Assembly: GCF_000687475.1 (NCBI RefSeq)
Contig: NC_057317.1
Span: 4,092,501 to 4,156,500 of the forward strand
Length of the DNA: 64,000 bases
Direction of reading: 5' to 3'
From: Ustilaginoidea virens
Lineage: Eukaryota > Ascomycota > Sordariomycetes > Hypocreales > Clavicipitaceae
Below, one piece after another: positions 10,297 through 20,548 of this stretch (positions are counted from its first letter, which is position 1; the number at the start of each line of letters is the position of its first letter). Under the pieces are notes generated by a model, which was not told where the DNA came from, ran no database searches, and saw nothing but the letters and a program-made list of their open reading frames with translations. Made by a program: the position numbers and the translations under genes.

Positions 10297-11853
10297 ATGG
10301 CGTCTTTTGCGGCTGCCGCACGCCGTGCATCGGCTCGTCTCGCCACCAGCAGAGGCGCCTCACGAGGTACGTTGGTTGCCCTCCCTTGGCAAGCTTGCCT
10401 TGCCTATTGGCGTTGCATCCCACGACGGGCACGGCCACGGCCACGGCCACGACGGCCCGACCAAGAACGCCAGGCAGAGCGGCAATTCTTGCTCTTCCCT
10501 GGAATCTCAAGCTCCCATCATGCTACCGATGGCTGCAACCCGCTCGCCTTGGAAAACCCCCCGCCCCCTGCATCTCAGCTGACCAAAGAACCCGCAGGCC
10601 TCAGCTCGTCGGCGCGATGCCTCGCCGCGCAAAACTTCGTCATGCCCGCGCTTTCCCCGACCATGACGGAGGGAAACATTGCGTCCTGGAAGGTCAAGGA
10701 AGGCGAGGGCTACAGCGCCGGCGACGTGTTGCTGGAGATTGAAACGGACAAGGCGACCATGGATGTCGAGGCTCAGGAGGACGGGCTCGTGATGAAGATC
10801 GTGGCAGGGGACGGGGCCAAGTCTGTCCAGGTGGGCACGAGGATCGCCGTGCTCGCCGAGGCAGGGGACGATGTCAAGACGCTGGAGATGCCGGCGGACG
10901 AGCAGCCGCTCGGGGCCGGCCCCTCGTCGTCCGCTGGCCCCTCTGGTGGTCCGAGGGAGGCCGGTGGTCCCGGCGACGGCGACGGGCGCGGGCGCGGGCA
11001 CGGGCACGGGCAAGGCAAGCCTGCCGCTCACGCGGCCCAGAGCGCCGAGCTGCATGAGCAGAGGTATCCGCTGATGCCGTCAGTCGAGACGCTAGCCCAC
11101 CGAAACGGCCTGAGCAGAGACGACCTGGCCAGGATCAAGCCCACCGGCCCCAACGGGCGCCTGCTCAAAGGCGACGTGCTCGCCCACCTGGGATCCATCA
11201 GCGCCGACCGGCCCGCCGCCGTGTCCTCCCGCTTCGAGAGGCTGTCGCGCCTGGACCTCAGCAACATCAAGCTCGCGCAGAACAAGGCGCCCGCCGCCAA
11301 GGCAGCCCAGGAAAAGGCTTCCGCGGCCGCCGCCCCTCCGCCCCTGCGGATCAACCTCCCCATCTCGCTGGCCAAGGTGGCCGAGGTCCAGCGCAGCATC
11401 CACCACACCCTCGGCGTCTCCCTGCCGCTGTCCACCTTTGTCAGCCGCGCCGCCCAGGTCGCCAACGACAACCTGCCGCCTGCGAACCGCGCCCCCACGG
11501 CCAGCCAGCTCTTCGACCAGCTCCTCGGCTTGGACGAGGTCAAGGCCGCCCGCGGCTCGCGCGGCGTCTACCTGCCCCAGGTGTCTGCCGCGGGCCCCCG
11601 CGCGCAGCCCGGGAGAGCGGCCTCGCGGGCTGCAAGCGGGGAGGGGACGGACATTATAGCCGTCCTGGCGGGCAGGCCTGCCAAGAAGCGCGCGCGTGAA
11701 GCCGGTGCCGGTGTCCCTGCTGTTCCTGGCCTCTCCAGCGGCCTCAACGTCTTCAGCCTCGTCGTGCCCAAGGAAGAAGAGCGCCGGGCACACGTGTTTC
11801 TCGAGAGATGCAAGGCGATTCTGGAAGAGGAGCCTGGACGACTGGTTTTGTGA
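10297..11853 (+). CDS. PDX1: Pyruvate dehydrogenase complex protein X (E3-binding protein)
   Basis: Predicted join 10297..10366 and 10598..11853, giving 441 residues. The intron (10367-10597, 231 nt) has a GTACGT donor, a GCTGACC branch point and a GCAG acceptor; splicing restores the expected SARCLAAQNFVMPALSP context. Residues 1-34 look like a mitochondrial presequence. A lipoyl domain follows with lipoyl-Lys75 in EIETDKATM. After a Gly/Pro-rich linker comes a peripheral subunit-binding domain at about 180-215 (MPSVETLAHRNGL, TGPNGRLLKGDV). The C-terminal part resembles a shortened E2-like region and lacks the HxxxDG catalytic motif of dihydrolipoyl acetyltransferase, as expected for protein X. 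Its role is to tether dihydrolipoamide dehydrogenase (E3) to the E2 core of the matrix pyruvate dehydrogenase complex. The intron is open in frame, so unspliced message would encode 518 residues. Confidence 0.93.
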   Translation: MASFAAAARRASARLATSRGASRGTLVALPWQACLAYWRCIPRRARPRPRPRRPDQERQAERQFLLFPGISSSHHATDGCNPLALENPPPPASQLTKEPAGLSSSARCLAAQNFVMPALSPTMTEGNIASWKVKEGEGYSAGDVLLEIETDKATMDVEAQEDGLVMKIVAGDGAKSVQVGTRIAVLAEAGDDVKTLEMPADEQPLGAGPSSSAGPSGGPREAGGPGDGDGRGRGHGHGQGKPAAHAAQSAELHEQRYPLMPSVETLAHRNGLSRDDLARIKPTGPNGRLLKGDVLAHLGSISADRPAAVSSRFERLSRLDLSNIKLAQNKAPAAKAAQEKASAAAAPPPLRINLPISLAKVAEVQRSIHHTLGVSLPLSTFVSRAAQVANDNLPPANRAPTASQLFDQLLGLDEVKAARGSRGVYLPQVSAAGPRAQPGRAASRAASGEGTDIIAVLAGRPAKKRAREAGAGVPAVPGLSSGLNVFSLVVPKEEERRAHVFLERCKAILEEEPGRLVL

Positions 11854-12403
11854 ACGCGGTGACGGGGGATTTTCAGACGAGTCTACATTGAATTACTGTA
11901 AACTACACCTTTTATCATCAGCTTCTTCTTCTTCATCTTCATCTTCATCTTCTTCTTCTTCTCCCCCCCCCACCCCCTGAATTTCTTTTGCCGAGTCCTA
12001 AAAGAGATGTGATTCCTCGACGTAGCATCGTCTCCTTGGGGTCCCCTCAAGGCTATACCGCTTCGGCTTTGCCTTTTTGGCTGCTGATGCCTACGGATTC
12101 GCCATCTGCCCCGTCTTGCGGTACATCAAGGCCCCTGCCAAGGTTGTTGATTGCTTTCCACATGTATTAAACCAGCCGTCGTCTGAGCTGCTTGACGGGC
12201 TTGGCCTCGTATCGTCCATCTACAAGGGTCCGAGCCAAGGTCCCATGCCCCGTGTGAAATACCCCGACTGCAGAGGCCAGCTAGCTGGCTTGCACGGCGA
12301 GGACAGCGAACTCGGCCACTACCAGTTGGAGATGGCTTCCTCCAGTGGCTCCTGGCAAAATCTCGGCGGCATCACAGAATCTCCAGGCAAAGAGGACCAA
12401 AAT
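11854..12403. other. Convergent 3' region between PDX1 and the OPT gene
   Basis: The 550 bp between two convergent stop codons contain a CTT/CAT pyrimidine repeat (about 11923-11970), a C-run, and otherwise unremarkable sequence. These are probably two 3' untranslated regions; I see no further gene. Confidence 0.6.
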
Positions 12404-15400
12404 CTACCAGGACTTTGGGCCAAACTGCTGGCCAGCCACGACTTGCCTCTGGACTGCCGTGCCTTGCGAGTCCATTGTCGAGCTCACCACGTCGTTGCCC
12501 CACCACTTGGGCGGCTCGATACCCTGCATGGAGAATGCGAAGAAGATGAACAGTGTGGACAGCGCGAGTCCCAGGTCCAGCGCGGACGAGGTAAGGAAGT
12601 TGAGCCTGCTCCACCAGCCAAAGTGCCTCTTCTTGATCCAGCACTGGAAGACGAAGCCGACGATGCCCCAGGAGAAGTAGTTGAGCGGCGTGGCGGGCGG
12701 GATTGCGCCGGCGCCGCCAAAAATCAGGGGGGAGATGAGGTACTGCAGCGGCGACTTGGGCCACCGCTTGGCGCCGAAATAAATCAGAATCGGGACAATG
12801 GCGCCGACCAAAAAGAAGAGGAAGAGGGACGAGTAGATGCGCCCGGGAGAGAACATTCTGTTGGGTCCGATCAGACCCCATATGACGGAGGCTGGCCCCG
12901 TTGTCAGTAACCTGTTTTCGCCTTTTACTTTCAAGGACGGGGGTGTTGAGAGAGAGGGGCAGCCAACTACCTGCGAAAAAGACTCTGCCGCCTGGGCAGG
13001 TGAAGTGGTCCCGCTGATGCTGATCGCAAACGTCCGGGATGTAGCTCAAGGCAAGATTGAGCACGACAATCTGGATAAAACACGAAAGCGTAGTGGCAAC
13101 CACTTGAGCCCAAAACATGGTCCGCGGAGGTATCTTCATGTAGTGTCCGAATTTCAAATCCGAAACGAAGCTTAGAGCTTGAGACCTGTGGCACGGTAAC
13201 AAGGTCAGCATGGACGTTCCTAAAGGGTACTTGATCGTCGTCGTCGTCGTCGTCGTCGTCGTCATCTTACATAGTAATGTACCCAAACGTTTTGAAACTG
13301 GATTCGCCTCGTCAGCTGCACATTCGCAAGGCGGAAACGGCCGCGTACGGGCTTGCACATACATCATCAGAGCCAGCGGCCTTCCCGGCTGTATATACCC
13401 ATAGATGAACTCGGTGAGCACATTCAGGCCTATACGGTTGTTCGTGACGGCCTCTATGATACCAATTGGCAAGGAAAAGCCAAAAGATATTGCCGCTGCG
13501 AGCAGAAAGGCCCACCAAGCGAGCTTGGTGGGATACGCCATCACTGTGTAAAGGCCCATGGCAAGCATCTGCTTGCTACGTCAGACCACGGTTCTCTGGG
13601 TAAGCAGAGGGGGCAAGGGGGATGTGACTGACGACAAGGAACAATCCCATATACCACCAATCCGGCGCCTCCTTGTACTTTTTCATCAGCTTCATGTGAA
13701 TGTCTGGTGCTTCGTTTGAGCTGTTGCGGTATTGCTTCCATATGCGTTTGCGATTATGCAGGAACGTGTACACCACCAGCGACGAGATGGCGGCAAACGA
13801 GAGCCCGTAGGACACGGCGAACGTGGTGCTACACGTGAGGTCAGCGGGGACTTTGGTTCGGGGGGGCTGTCGTCGGCGCGGCCCAAGAAGAATACAAGAT
13901 ACCTGATAAATAGCGGTGAATATTTGCCGTACGCGTCCTCGTTCAGCGTGAAATCAGGGTTGAGAACGCGCGACGTGTTGTACGGCGCTCCGGTATTGTC
14001 ATACGTGTTGGGGTCGCTCATGGGTAGGAACTCGGCAGACCAAGCTCCGGAGAAATGAAGAACAGAACAGCCAATGACGTAAAAGACAACCACCCCTATC
14101 AAGGTATTGGCAATGGCAAACCTTGAGTAAAAAACGTCAGTGGGAAGAAGGCCGCCCAGGACGTGTTTATGTGTCGCACATCTGCGCACTCACCACGGTG
14201 GAATCAGAGGCGATCCGATGTAGCCCGCAATCTGAGTCCAGTCAAATGTGATTGGGAGCAGAGATAGCCCGGTGGTGCCTCCAAACAGCTGGTTGACGAC
14301 TGGGTTTTGCGGCGCCAGCCAAGTAGCAAAGGCAAAAACGCTCAGGAACTGGGCCAGGAAACCGGGGATGAAGTAGTAGAGAAAGGCGGCAACAGTGACA
14401 AAGGTAAACCATCGATAACGCGGCATGCTACCCCCTAGGACTGACGGGTCCCGTACTTCGTTCTTCTCGTACATGGCATTCATCATGGTTACAGCCACAA
14501 GGTTGGATGGCCATATCATTGACGCCGGATATACTGCATATTCCCCGAAGCCCCCTCCCCTTTTTTTTCAGTAAAATGTTTTCTCAAGATTGCCCGCTCC
14601 GCCTGTGTCTGTCTCTTGAGTCACGGGAAGAGAAACGTGTTTGGACTAACCGAGAAACTTGCGCATCGTCCCTGCGATGCCGTAGCCCAAGGACTGGGTT
14701 GATATGGTGAGAAGAAGTTGAAATAGTATGCCAAAGTTTTGCTTATAAAAGATGAGCTGAGCGAGGATGATGTCGGTCGAGTAAGCCACGGAGAATGATA
14801 CGCTGGCCATGACTCCAATGATGGAATGCTCCTTGATGTTGAAGGGTCCAGGGTTCAAGGTCCACTCGAATCCAAAGGTCGTGAATTTCTTGTCGGGCGC
14901 CCACCGAGCCCAAGCATGGCCTATAGGCCAGGCAATGATTTGAGCGAGCAGCGGGCCGATTGAGATGGAAGGGCTCCTCAGGGAGAAGAGGGTGTTCATG
15001 GCAGCGCCAAAGAAGACCAGGGTCAGGCCAATGACCCAGGCTCGCACGGTATTGCAGGGCACGTCCTCGTCATAGTTCCGCACGGCTGCGCGAACTTCGG
15101 GATATGGAGAGTCCTCGTTGTCGGGCAGCTTCCCAGCAGTCAAGCTTGTCATCTCCATGGCATCGCCGGCCTCGTCTCGGGGGAGATTTGGATCCATGAG
15201 AAGCTCGTACTCAGAATCTTGGTCGTTTCCATCACTTTGCCCGTCACTTTCTCCATCATTGTTCCAATCGGAAAGCTGTTCTTGGAGTCCCTCCGTGGAA
15301 GCCGAACGCTCACGCGAAGCCGAATGGCTGGAACTGGGGCCAGCCCCTGGGTCAAAGCCAGCCGCTTCAACATCAGGTCTTCCGGGGCCATGGCTGGCGC

Positions 15401-15404
15401 TCAT
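12404..15404 (-). CDS. OPT-family oligopeptide transporter
   Basis: Predicted exons on the minus strand: 15404-14651, 14533-14194, 14121-13903, 13828-13633, 13568-13363, 13297-13271, 13185-12971 and 12891-12404, giving 814 residues. All seven introns (64-117 nt) have GT..AG ends and matching phases. Residues 1 to about 115 are acidic and Ser-rich, probably cytosolic. Many hydrophobic helices follow with hallmarks of the small-oligopeptide transporter family: YPASMIWPSNLV, MSQALSFVSDLKFGHYMKIPPR, ASVIWGLIGPNRMF and the tail PPKWWGND plus FGPKSW. Family members are plasma-membrane proton symporters for tetra/pentapeptides, glutathione or related compounds; which substrate this one uses cannot be read from sequence. 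Exon 6 is only 27 nt and supplies the conserved FKTFGYIT segment. The reading agrees with the usual family length of about 750-850 residues. Confidence 0.92.
13236..13263. repeat. (GTC)n microsatellite inside OPT intron 6
   Basis: About nine tandem GTC triplets lie just downstream (gene sense) of the donor of the intron at 13270-13186, which follows the 27-nt exon. They help make this intron slightly longer than its neighbours. Confidence 0.85.
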
Positions 15405-15631
15405 ATTGGCTTTGACCAGGCCGAGAAGCCGGAGAAGAAGAGAATCGAGCAGGTGCTGACCACAATCTTCATATCACGTTGCGCATAGTAGGCAGGTAGA
15501 GGATTCAAGCAACGGGGAAAGGCGAGGCAAGGCGAGGCTGAAAGTGAGTGCGACAGAGCTGGTTCCGGGCCAAAGCGCAAGTGACAAGAACCGGGGGTGA
15601 GTCGAGATTGAAATTGGGAAGAAAAACAATG

Positions 15632-15670
15632 CGATGGCACGAATGGCACGAATGGCACGAATGGCACGAC
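15632..15670. repeat. GAATGGCAC minisatellite
   Basis: About four tandem 9-bp GAATGGCAC units (the first truncated or altered) upstream of the OPT transporter start. Confidence 0.85.
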
Positions 15671-15957
15671 GGATCGCAGCCAAGGCCGGGTCAATGGTTA
15701 GCCAGCCGTCTATTCAAAGCGGGCATGGGCTTGTTGAATGCAAGTTGCAACTAGAGGGAATCTGACAAGACGAGCCGAGTTGACGAGCCGCTGGGCTGGA
15801 GCTCCAAAAAAAAGCCACCTGCGCTTGCTGCCTTCAATGTTGGCCTCATTAGTGCCATCTGGTACATATGTATCGTCGAACCAGCCGGGGTTGACCCCTA
15901 AAACCCCGGGGGGTACATGTCAACTACCCTCATCAGATCAGTGTCAGCATACCTAAG

Positions 15958-16031
15958 GCAGTCAGTCAGTCAGTCAGTCAGTCAGTCAGTCAGTCAGTCA
16001 GTCAGTCAGTCAGTCAGTCAGTCAGTCAGTC
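15958..16031. repeat. (GTCA)18 tetranucleotide repeat
   Basis: About 18.5 perfect tandem GTCA units in the divergent promoter region. It is a simple repeat likely to vary between strains. Confidence 0.95.
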
Positions 16032-16420
16032 TGGTTCGCCGGCTGGTGGCAGCGCCATGGCACAACATCAATGGGGTTGTTGTATTGAAGCCAGCCTCCA
16101 GCCCACGTCGCCAGCTGCAAAAGAATTGACGCCTTGGGTTCATGCGGTCAGCTGCCAGCTGGCAACCGCTGCTCAACTTGCCCATGACCACTGAATAAAC
16201 GTGGGCAGGGCACGGGCAGGTAAGGTGCCTGTCGGCGGCTCAAAGAAACATGCATGTACTGTACGGATACGGAGTAGACAACAAGCCCTTTCGGCTCGCG
16301 GGTCTGCAATTCATGTCTCTCGTCCTGCTTTGCCGGGACCAGGCGGCAGCAGCTGCCCCAAGCAATGGAACGTGCCGCATCCCAGTGCGAGGATCTGATT
16401 TGTTACCGATGGATGACAAC

Positions 16421-16469
16421 GAGTACGGAGCATGTAACGTACATGTATGTAACCGGATGCTCCGTACTC
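16421..16469. repeat. 13-bp perfect inverted repeat
   Basis: The left arm GAGTACGGAGCAT (16421-16433) and right arm ATGCTCCGTACTC (16457-16469) are exact reverse complements around a 23-nt spacer that itself contains a TACATGTA palindrome. More CTCCG words follow to about 16490. It would fold as a hairpin or serve as a paired binding site; its role is unknown. Confidence 0.85.
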
Positions 16470-17040
16470 CATACTCCGAACTCCGTAGACGGGGACGCAA
16501 ATGCAAGGGCAGTACATACAGTGGGTGTGCCGCTGGGTGACGTCGTGCTGGTTCATTTCGGTCTGGTACAGTCTGGTACATGCATGTACTAGCCTGGTGC
16601 TATGTATCGACTGCCAGCCCTGAGCAAGTTAGTCCCCGCCGCTGCCGCTGGCGTGGAGGCCCAGGGGGTCCAGGGGTCAGCCAATACAGCGGGGGGTTTC
16701 AACGGTATATGTCTGGTAGTTCCCCAGCTGCAGCTGCTCCCGGCTGGGTGCCGCAGCTGGCAAATTTAGCGTCAACTCCCACCAACAAGTGTTGACCAGT
16801 GGGCAACGACCAGACATTCATTGATCTTCTTGGAATCTTGATCCACACATGACCACCTTTGATCCATACCCTCGCCTTTCTTCTCTAACCACATGCTGCT
16901 TGCTGCAATCTGCACTCTGCATTTTGGCTTCTTCTTTGGCTCCCTGTCTCTCTCTTTCCTTCTCTCTCTCTCTCTCTCCCTTTTTTTTTTTTTCATCCCC
17001 CCCCCCCTTGAAAGAAACCCCCACCCGCAATGGGACCAGC

Positions 17041-18565
17041 ATGCGGCGTGTGGTAGTCACTGGCCTGGGCGCCGTCACGCCGCTAGGAGTTGGCATTCGG
17101 CAGACCTGGTCTCGATTATTAGCCGGCGAGTCGGGAATCGTCAGTGTCGCCTCACGTCAACCACGGGCAAGGTGGAGTGACCTGACCAGCACGGTTGCCG
17201 GAGTCGTTCCCCATGGCCAGGATCCGGCACGGGGGCAATGGAGGGCCTCGGACTGGCTCAGCGTGTCTGATCAGCGGCGCCTGGCAACCTTCACCCAGTA
17301 CGCCATGGCGGCTAGCGACATGGCCTTGGCAGACTCTGGCTGGACCGCGGCCAAGCAAGAGGACGCCGAGGCTACGGGAGTTTGCTTGGGCAGCGGCATC
17401 GGCAACCTGGACGACTTGTACGAAACCAGTCTTGCGCACAACGTCGACGTAAGCTGCCAGTCTTTTTCACTTTTATTTTTTTGTTTTTATTTTTATTTTT
17501 CTTTTTTCTTTTTTCGCTCTCCTCTCTTGGCGCTGTTCACGTCCACCCGTGGGGGCCCCGGCCTGCTACATGGCAAAGTCTGGTTATTGATGTCTTTGCG
17601 CGCTAGGGATATAGGAAGGTGTCTCCTCTGTTTGTCCCCAAGATCCTCATCAACCTCGCGGCGGGCCACGTCGCCATGAAGCATGGCTTCCAGGGACCCA
17701 ACCACGCTGTCGCCACGGCCTGCACCACCGGCGCACACTCCATTGGCGACGCGTCCCGATTCATTGCCGCTGGAGATGCCGACGTCATGGTGGCCGGCGG
17801 CTCCGAATCCTGCATTCACCCATTGGCCTTCGCCGGCTTCGGCAGGGCTCGCTCCTTGTCCACGGCCTACAACGACTGCCCTTCCAGCAGCTGTCGGCCC
17901 TTTGATGCGGACCGAAACGGCTTCGTCATTGCCGAGGGGGCTGCCGTGTGCGTGCTGGAGGAGCTGGAGCATGCCAGATCCAGAGGAGCTCGCATCTACG
18001 CCGAGGTGAAGGGCTACGGCTTGAGCGGTGACGCGCACCACATGACGGCGCCGAGGGAAGACGGGCAGGGGGCCTTCCTGGCCATGAAGCGTGCCTTGAA
18101 GAACGCCCAGGTCAAGCCCTCGCAGGTGGGCTACATCAACGCGCACGCGACCGGCACGCAAGTTGGAGACGCTGCCGAAGCTGCCGCTATCCGCCGGCTG
18201 ATGCTTGGAGAGGAAGGCGTTTCGTCAGAGGCAGAGGTGACTGTCAGCAGCACCAAGGGATCCGTTGGCCATTTGCTCGGGGCTGCCGGTGCCATCGAAG
18301 CACTCTTTGCCATTCTTTCCATCCACGAGGTAAGGGAGTTGCCAAGGAGGTTGCTGCGGAGCCACGGAGTACAACGAACGAGCATTAACCAAGAAAGCCG
18401 CAACAGGGCGTGATACCAGCGACACAGAATCTGCACAGGCCGGATGTTGGCGTCGACTTCAACTTTGTGCCTCTGACACCACAAGAAAAGAAGGTGCGAG
18501 TCGCCATCAGCAACAGTTTTGGATTTGGGGGAACGAACAGCACCTTGGTGTTTTCCAGCTTGTAG
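17041..18565 (+). CDS. CEM1: Mitochondrial beta-ketoacyl-ACP synthase
   Basis: Predicted join 17041..17448, 17607..18329 and 18407..18565, giving 429 residues; the introns (158 and 77 nt) are phase 0 with GTAAGC and GTAAGG donors. The protein is a full-length thiolase-fold condensing enzyme of the KAS I/II type. Residues 2-12 match the usual N-terminus ([11 protein letters not shown]). The active-site Cys175 lies in [11 protein letters not shown], His316 in NAHATGT, Lys353 and His358 in [15 protein letters not shown], and the C-terminal NSFGFGGTN closes the fold. It condenses malonyl-ACP with the growing chain in type II mitochondrial fatty acid synthesis, which feeds lipoic acid formation. 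I chose the ATG at 17041 because the open frame upstream (from 16849) is CT-rich low-complexity sequence, while homologues begin at this point. There is no obvious separate presequence, which is also true of the start of yeast Cem1. Confidence 0.93.
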
Positions 18566-19008
18566 GCCAAAGTGCAGCGCTCCGTCGCAGCAGGAACGCA
18601 ACACCGACCTATTATTAATGTAGCGATAAGCATGGAGGGAAAGGGGGGGAAACTGTATGCATCTACGGAGTCTGCCGGTTGAGAAGAGAGGGATCTGCAT
18701 GGCAGCAAGTCGACCGGGCCAAATAGGTATGCAGTTCAGCCGTCTACAAGAGCCGGCCCTCCGTTAGCAGAACGATGATGGTGACGGCGGATCAAAGGCT
18801 CCTCGCAATCCATGACGTTGTGGGAGGGTGGTGGTGGTGGTTGTTGTGGGGGGGCGCACGGACCACCACATCCCGATGGAGCTAATTTAAGCAAAATGTC
18901 CATTTTCGTTTTTATTTCACTTTTTCCTTTTCCCCCCAAAGGGGTCGCCAGCCAGGGCCTAGCGAAACAAAACAACAACCAGGCGAAAAAGAAGAAAAGA
19001 ACAGAAAA

Positions 19009-19065
19009 ACGAAGAAGAAGAAGAAGAAGAAGAAGAAGAAGAACAACAACAAAAACAACAACAAC
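19009..19065. repeat. (GAA)n-(ACA)n microsatellite
   Basis: About ten GAA triplets run into a short ACA series, in the probable 5' untranslated region or promoter of CBP3. Confidence 0.85.
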
Positions 19066-19170
19066 ATCGAGAAGAACAAGAACGACAGCGAGAAAAAGCA
19101 AGAGACAGAGAAGCAAGACGACGTCAACGTGACAAGCAACCGCCCCGATTCCAACGCCCCGAGGCACAAA

Positions 19171-19199
19171 GGCACGCACGCACGCACGCACGCACGCAC
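19171..19199. repeat. (GCAC)n tetranucleotide repeat
   Basis: About seven tandem GCAC units, 57 bp before the CBP3 start codon. Confidence 0.85.
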
Positions 19200-19255
19200 A
19201 ATCCGCGTCAACGCCGGTTGTTGTCGTCTTCTTCTTCACCAAGACGCGGCCCGGC

Positions 19256-20307
19256 ATGGCCTGCGAATCCTGCTGGTCACAGACGCGCGGCCTGGCGAGG
19301 GTCAGGGCCTCCGCCCGAGCATCGGCCAGCTTCGCCCCTTGGCGGACCGTCCAGCACGCCCGCCCGACGAGCCCGCGCCTCCCGCAGCGGCCACCGACGC
19401 GCGCGTTCGGCGACACCGCCCCCCGCCGCATCCTGGGCATGGGGTCCTCGCTGCGGGAGTCGTACCGCGTCCTAGGCGCAACCGAGAAGCTGTACAAGGC
19501 GTGCGCCCAGCCGGCAGACTACCACATCAGCGAGGCGGCCCGCAAGAACGACCGCGTGCGGCGCCTGCCGGACGGCGAAGAGCTGGGCGAGCCCCTGGAC
19601 GGCCGCAACGTCTGGCACAAGAGTAAGCAAGCAAGCAAGCCCAACGCAGGTGTCTTCCCCCCTTCCTTTCCGTGACATCGAGAGAGGAAGCCCCACGAAA
19701 CAAGGCGGCAAATCGACCTGGGCTGATTCGTCGTCGTTGTTTCTTGCCAGCTTTCGGGCTGCAGCCCAGCTTCAGCACGTGGTCCCACGTCACGATGCTG
19801 CATCTGTATCTGCTCAACGCCCGGGTGCGCTGCCTCGAGCGCGACGCCTACCGCAACTGGCAGCAGCAGCTGGTGGACCACTTCTTCTTCGACTGCGAGA
19901 AGAAGATGCACCTGGACCACGGCATCACGTCGTCGGCCCTGCGGCAGCGCTACCTCAAGGACATCTTCGTCCAGTGGCGCGGGCTGCTGCTCGCGTACGA
20001 CGAGGGCCTCGTCAAGGGCGACGCCATCCTCGCCAGCGCCGTCTGGAGGAACCTGTTCAAGGGGTCGGCCGACGCGGACCCCAGGGCGCTGTGCGCCGTC
20101 GTGGGCTGGATGAGGAGCTGCCTCGCGTCGCTGGAGCTGGTGTCGGACGCCGACTTTGCGCACCGGGCCGCCGACACCCTGGCCAAGCCGGTCGACGGGT
20201 TCTGGACGAGGCTGGAGGAGCCGTTTAAGCGGGCGTTTGTGGAGGAAGTGTCACGGGGGGCAGATGCGAACGGATGCGGCGGGCAAGGAGGGGCTCGCCT
20301 AGCTTGA
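19256..20307 (+). CDS. CBP3: Ubiquinol-cytochrome c chaperone (CBP3/UQCC1 family)
   Basis: Predicted join 19256..19622 and 19751..20307, giving 307 residues; the 128-nt intron has a GTAAGC donor and TTGCCAG acceptor and is phase 1. Residues 1 to about 60 are rich in Arg, Ala and Ser with almost no acidic residues, a probable mitochondrial presequence. The conserved chaperone domain starts near residue 70 and continues across the splice: FSTWSHVTMLHLYLLNARVR, WQQQLVDHFFFDCEKKM, LRQRYLKDIFVQWRG and LLAYDEGLVKGDA are family hallmarks. In yeast the Cbp3-Cbp6 pair binds mitoribosomes near the tunnel exit, promotes COB mRNA translation and takes up newly made cytochrome b for complex III assembly; I infer the same role. 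The Gly-rich last 15 residues are not conserved in my memory of the family. Confidence 0.92.
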
Positions 20308-20548
20308 CCGTTTTTCTTGATCTTTTTTCTTGATCTTTTTCTTGAACTTTTTCTTGGGGAGGTTTCCCCCTTCTTCCTCTTCTCTTTCCACTACACTGTA
20401 CATGTACCAGTAGCAAAGCAAGGTTTTAAAAGTCAACTTGTCTCCAACCTGGAACGGAACGGGAAGTGCAGCAGAGGAAACAAGCGGAGCCCAAATGTCA
20501 GCTGGGAGAACCAAGGCACAAATATATGCATACATTTATACAAAACAA
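20308..20548. other. Convergent 3' region between CBP3 and DFR1
   Basis: 241 bp between two convergent stops. It contains four imperfect TTTTTCTTGATC-like pyrimidine repeats (about 20310-20355) that could act in 3'-end formation of CBP3. Confidence 0.5.

Larger units (their letters stand above)
15405..17040. promoter_or_regulatory. Divergent intergenic region, OPT transporter / CEM1
   Basis: These 1.6 kb separate two head-to-head genes and should contain both promoters. Visible structure: a 9-bp GAATGGCAC repeat (15632-15670), an 18.5-copy GTCA tetranucleotide array (15958-16031), a 13-bp perfect inverted repeat (16421-16469), several TACGGAGTA and TACATGTA words, and a strong CT-rich tract (about 16905-17010) just before the CEM1 start, typical of fungal core promoters. 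I see no gene in it. Confidence 0.55.
18566..19255. promoter_or_regulatory. CEM1-CBP3 intergenic region
   Basis: This 690-bp stretch between two genes on the same strand should hold the CEM1 3' end and CBP3 promoter. It contains a purine-rich (GAA)n/(ACA)n block at about 19009-19065 and a (GCAC)n repeat at 19171-19199 shortly before the CBP3 ATG. No gene is visible. Confidence 0.55.

Noticed and set aside
12077..12910. 277-codon plus-strand frame opposite the last OPT exon
   Set aside because: Antisense shadow; the minus strand carries the conserved OPT C-terminus here.
16849..17040. N-terminal extension of CEM1 by 64 residues
   Set aside because: The extension is coded by a CT-rich promoter-like tract, while the family's N-terminus begins at the ATG at 17041.
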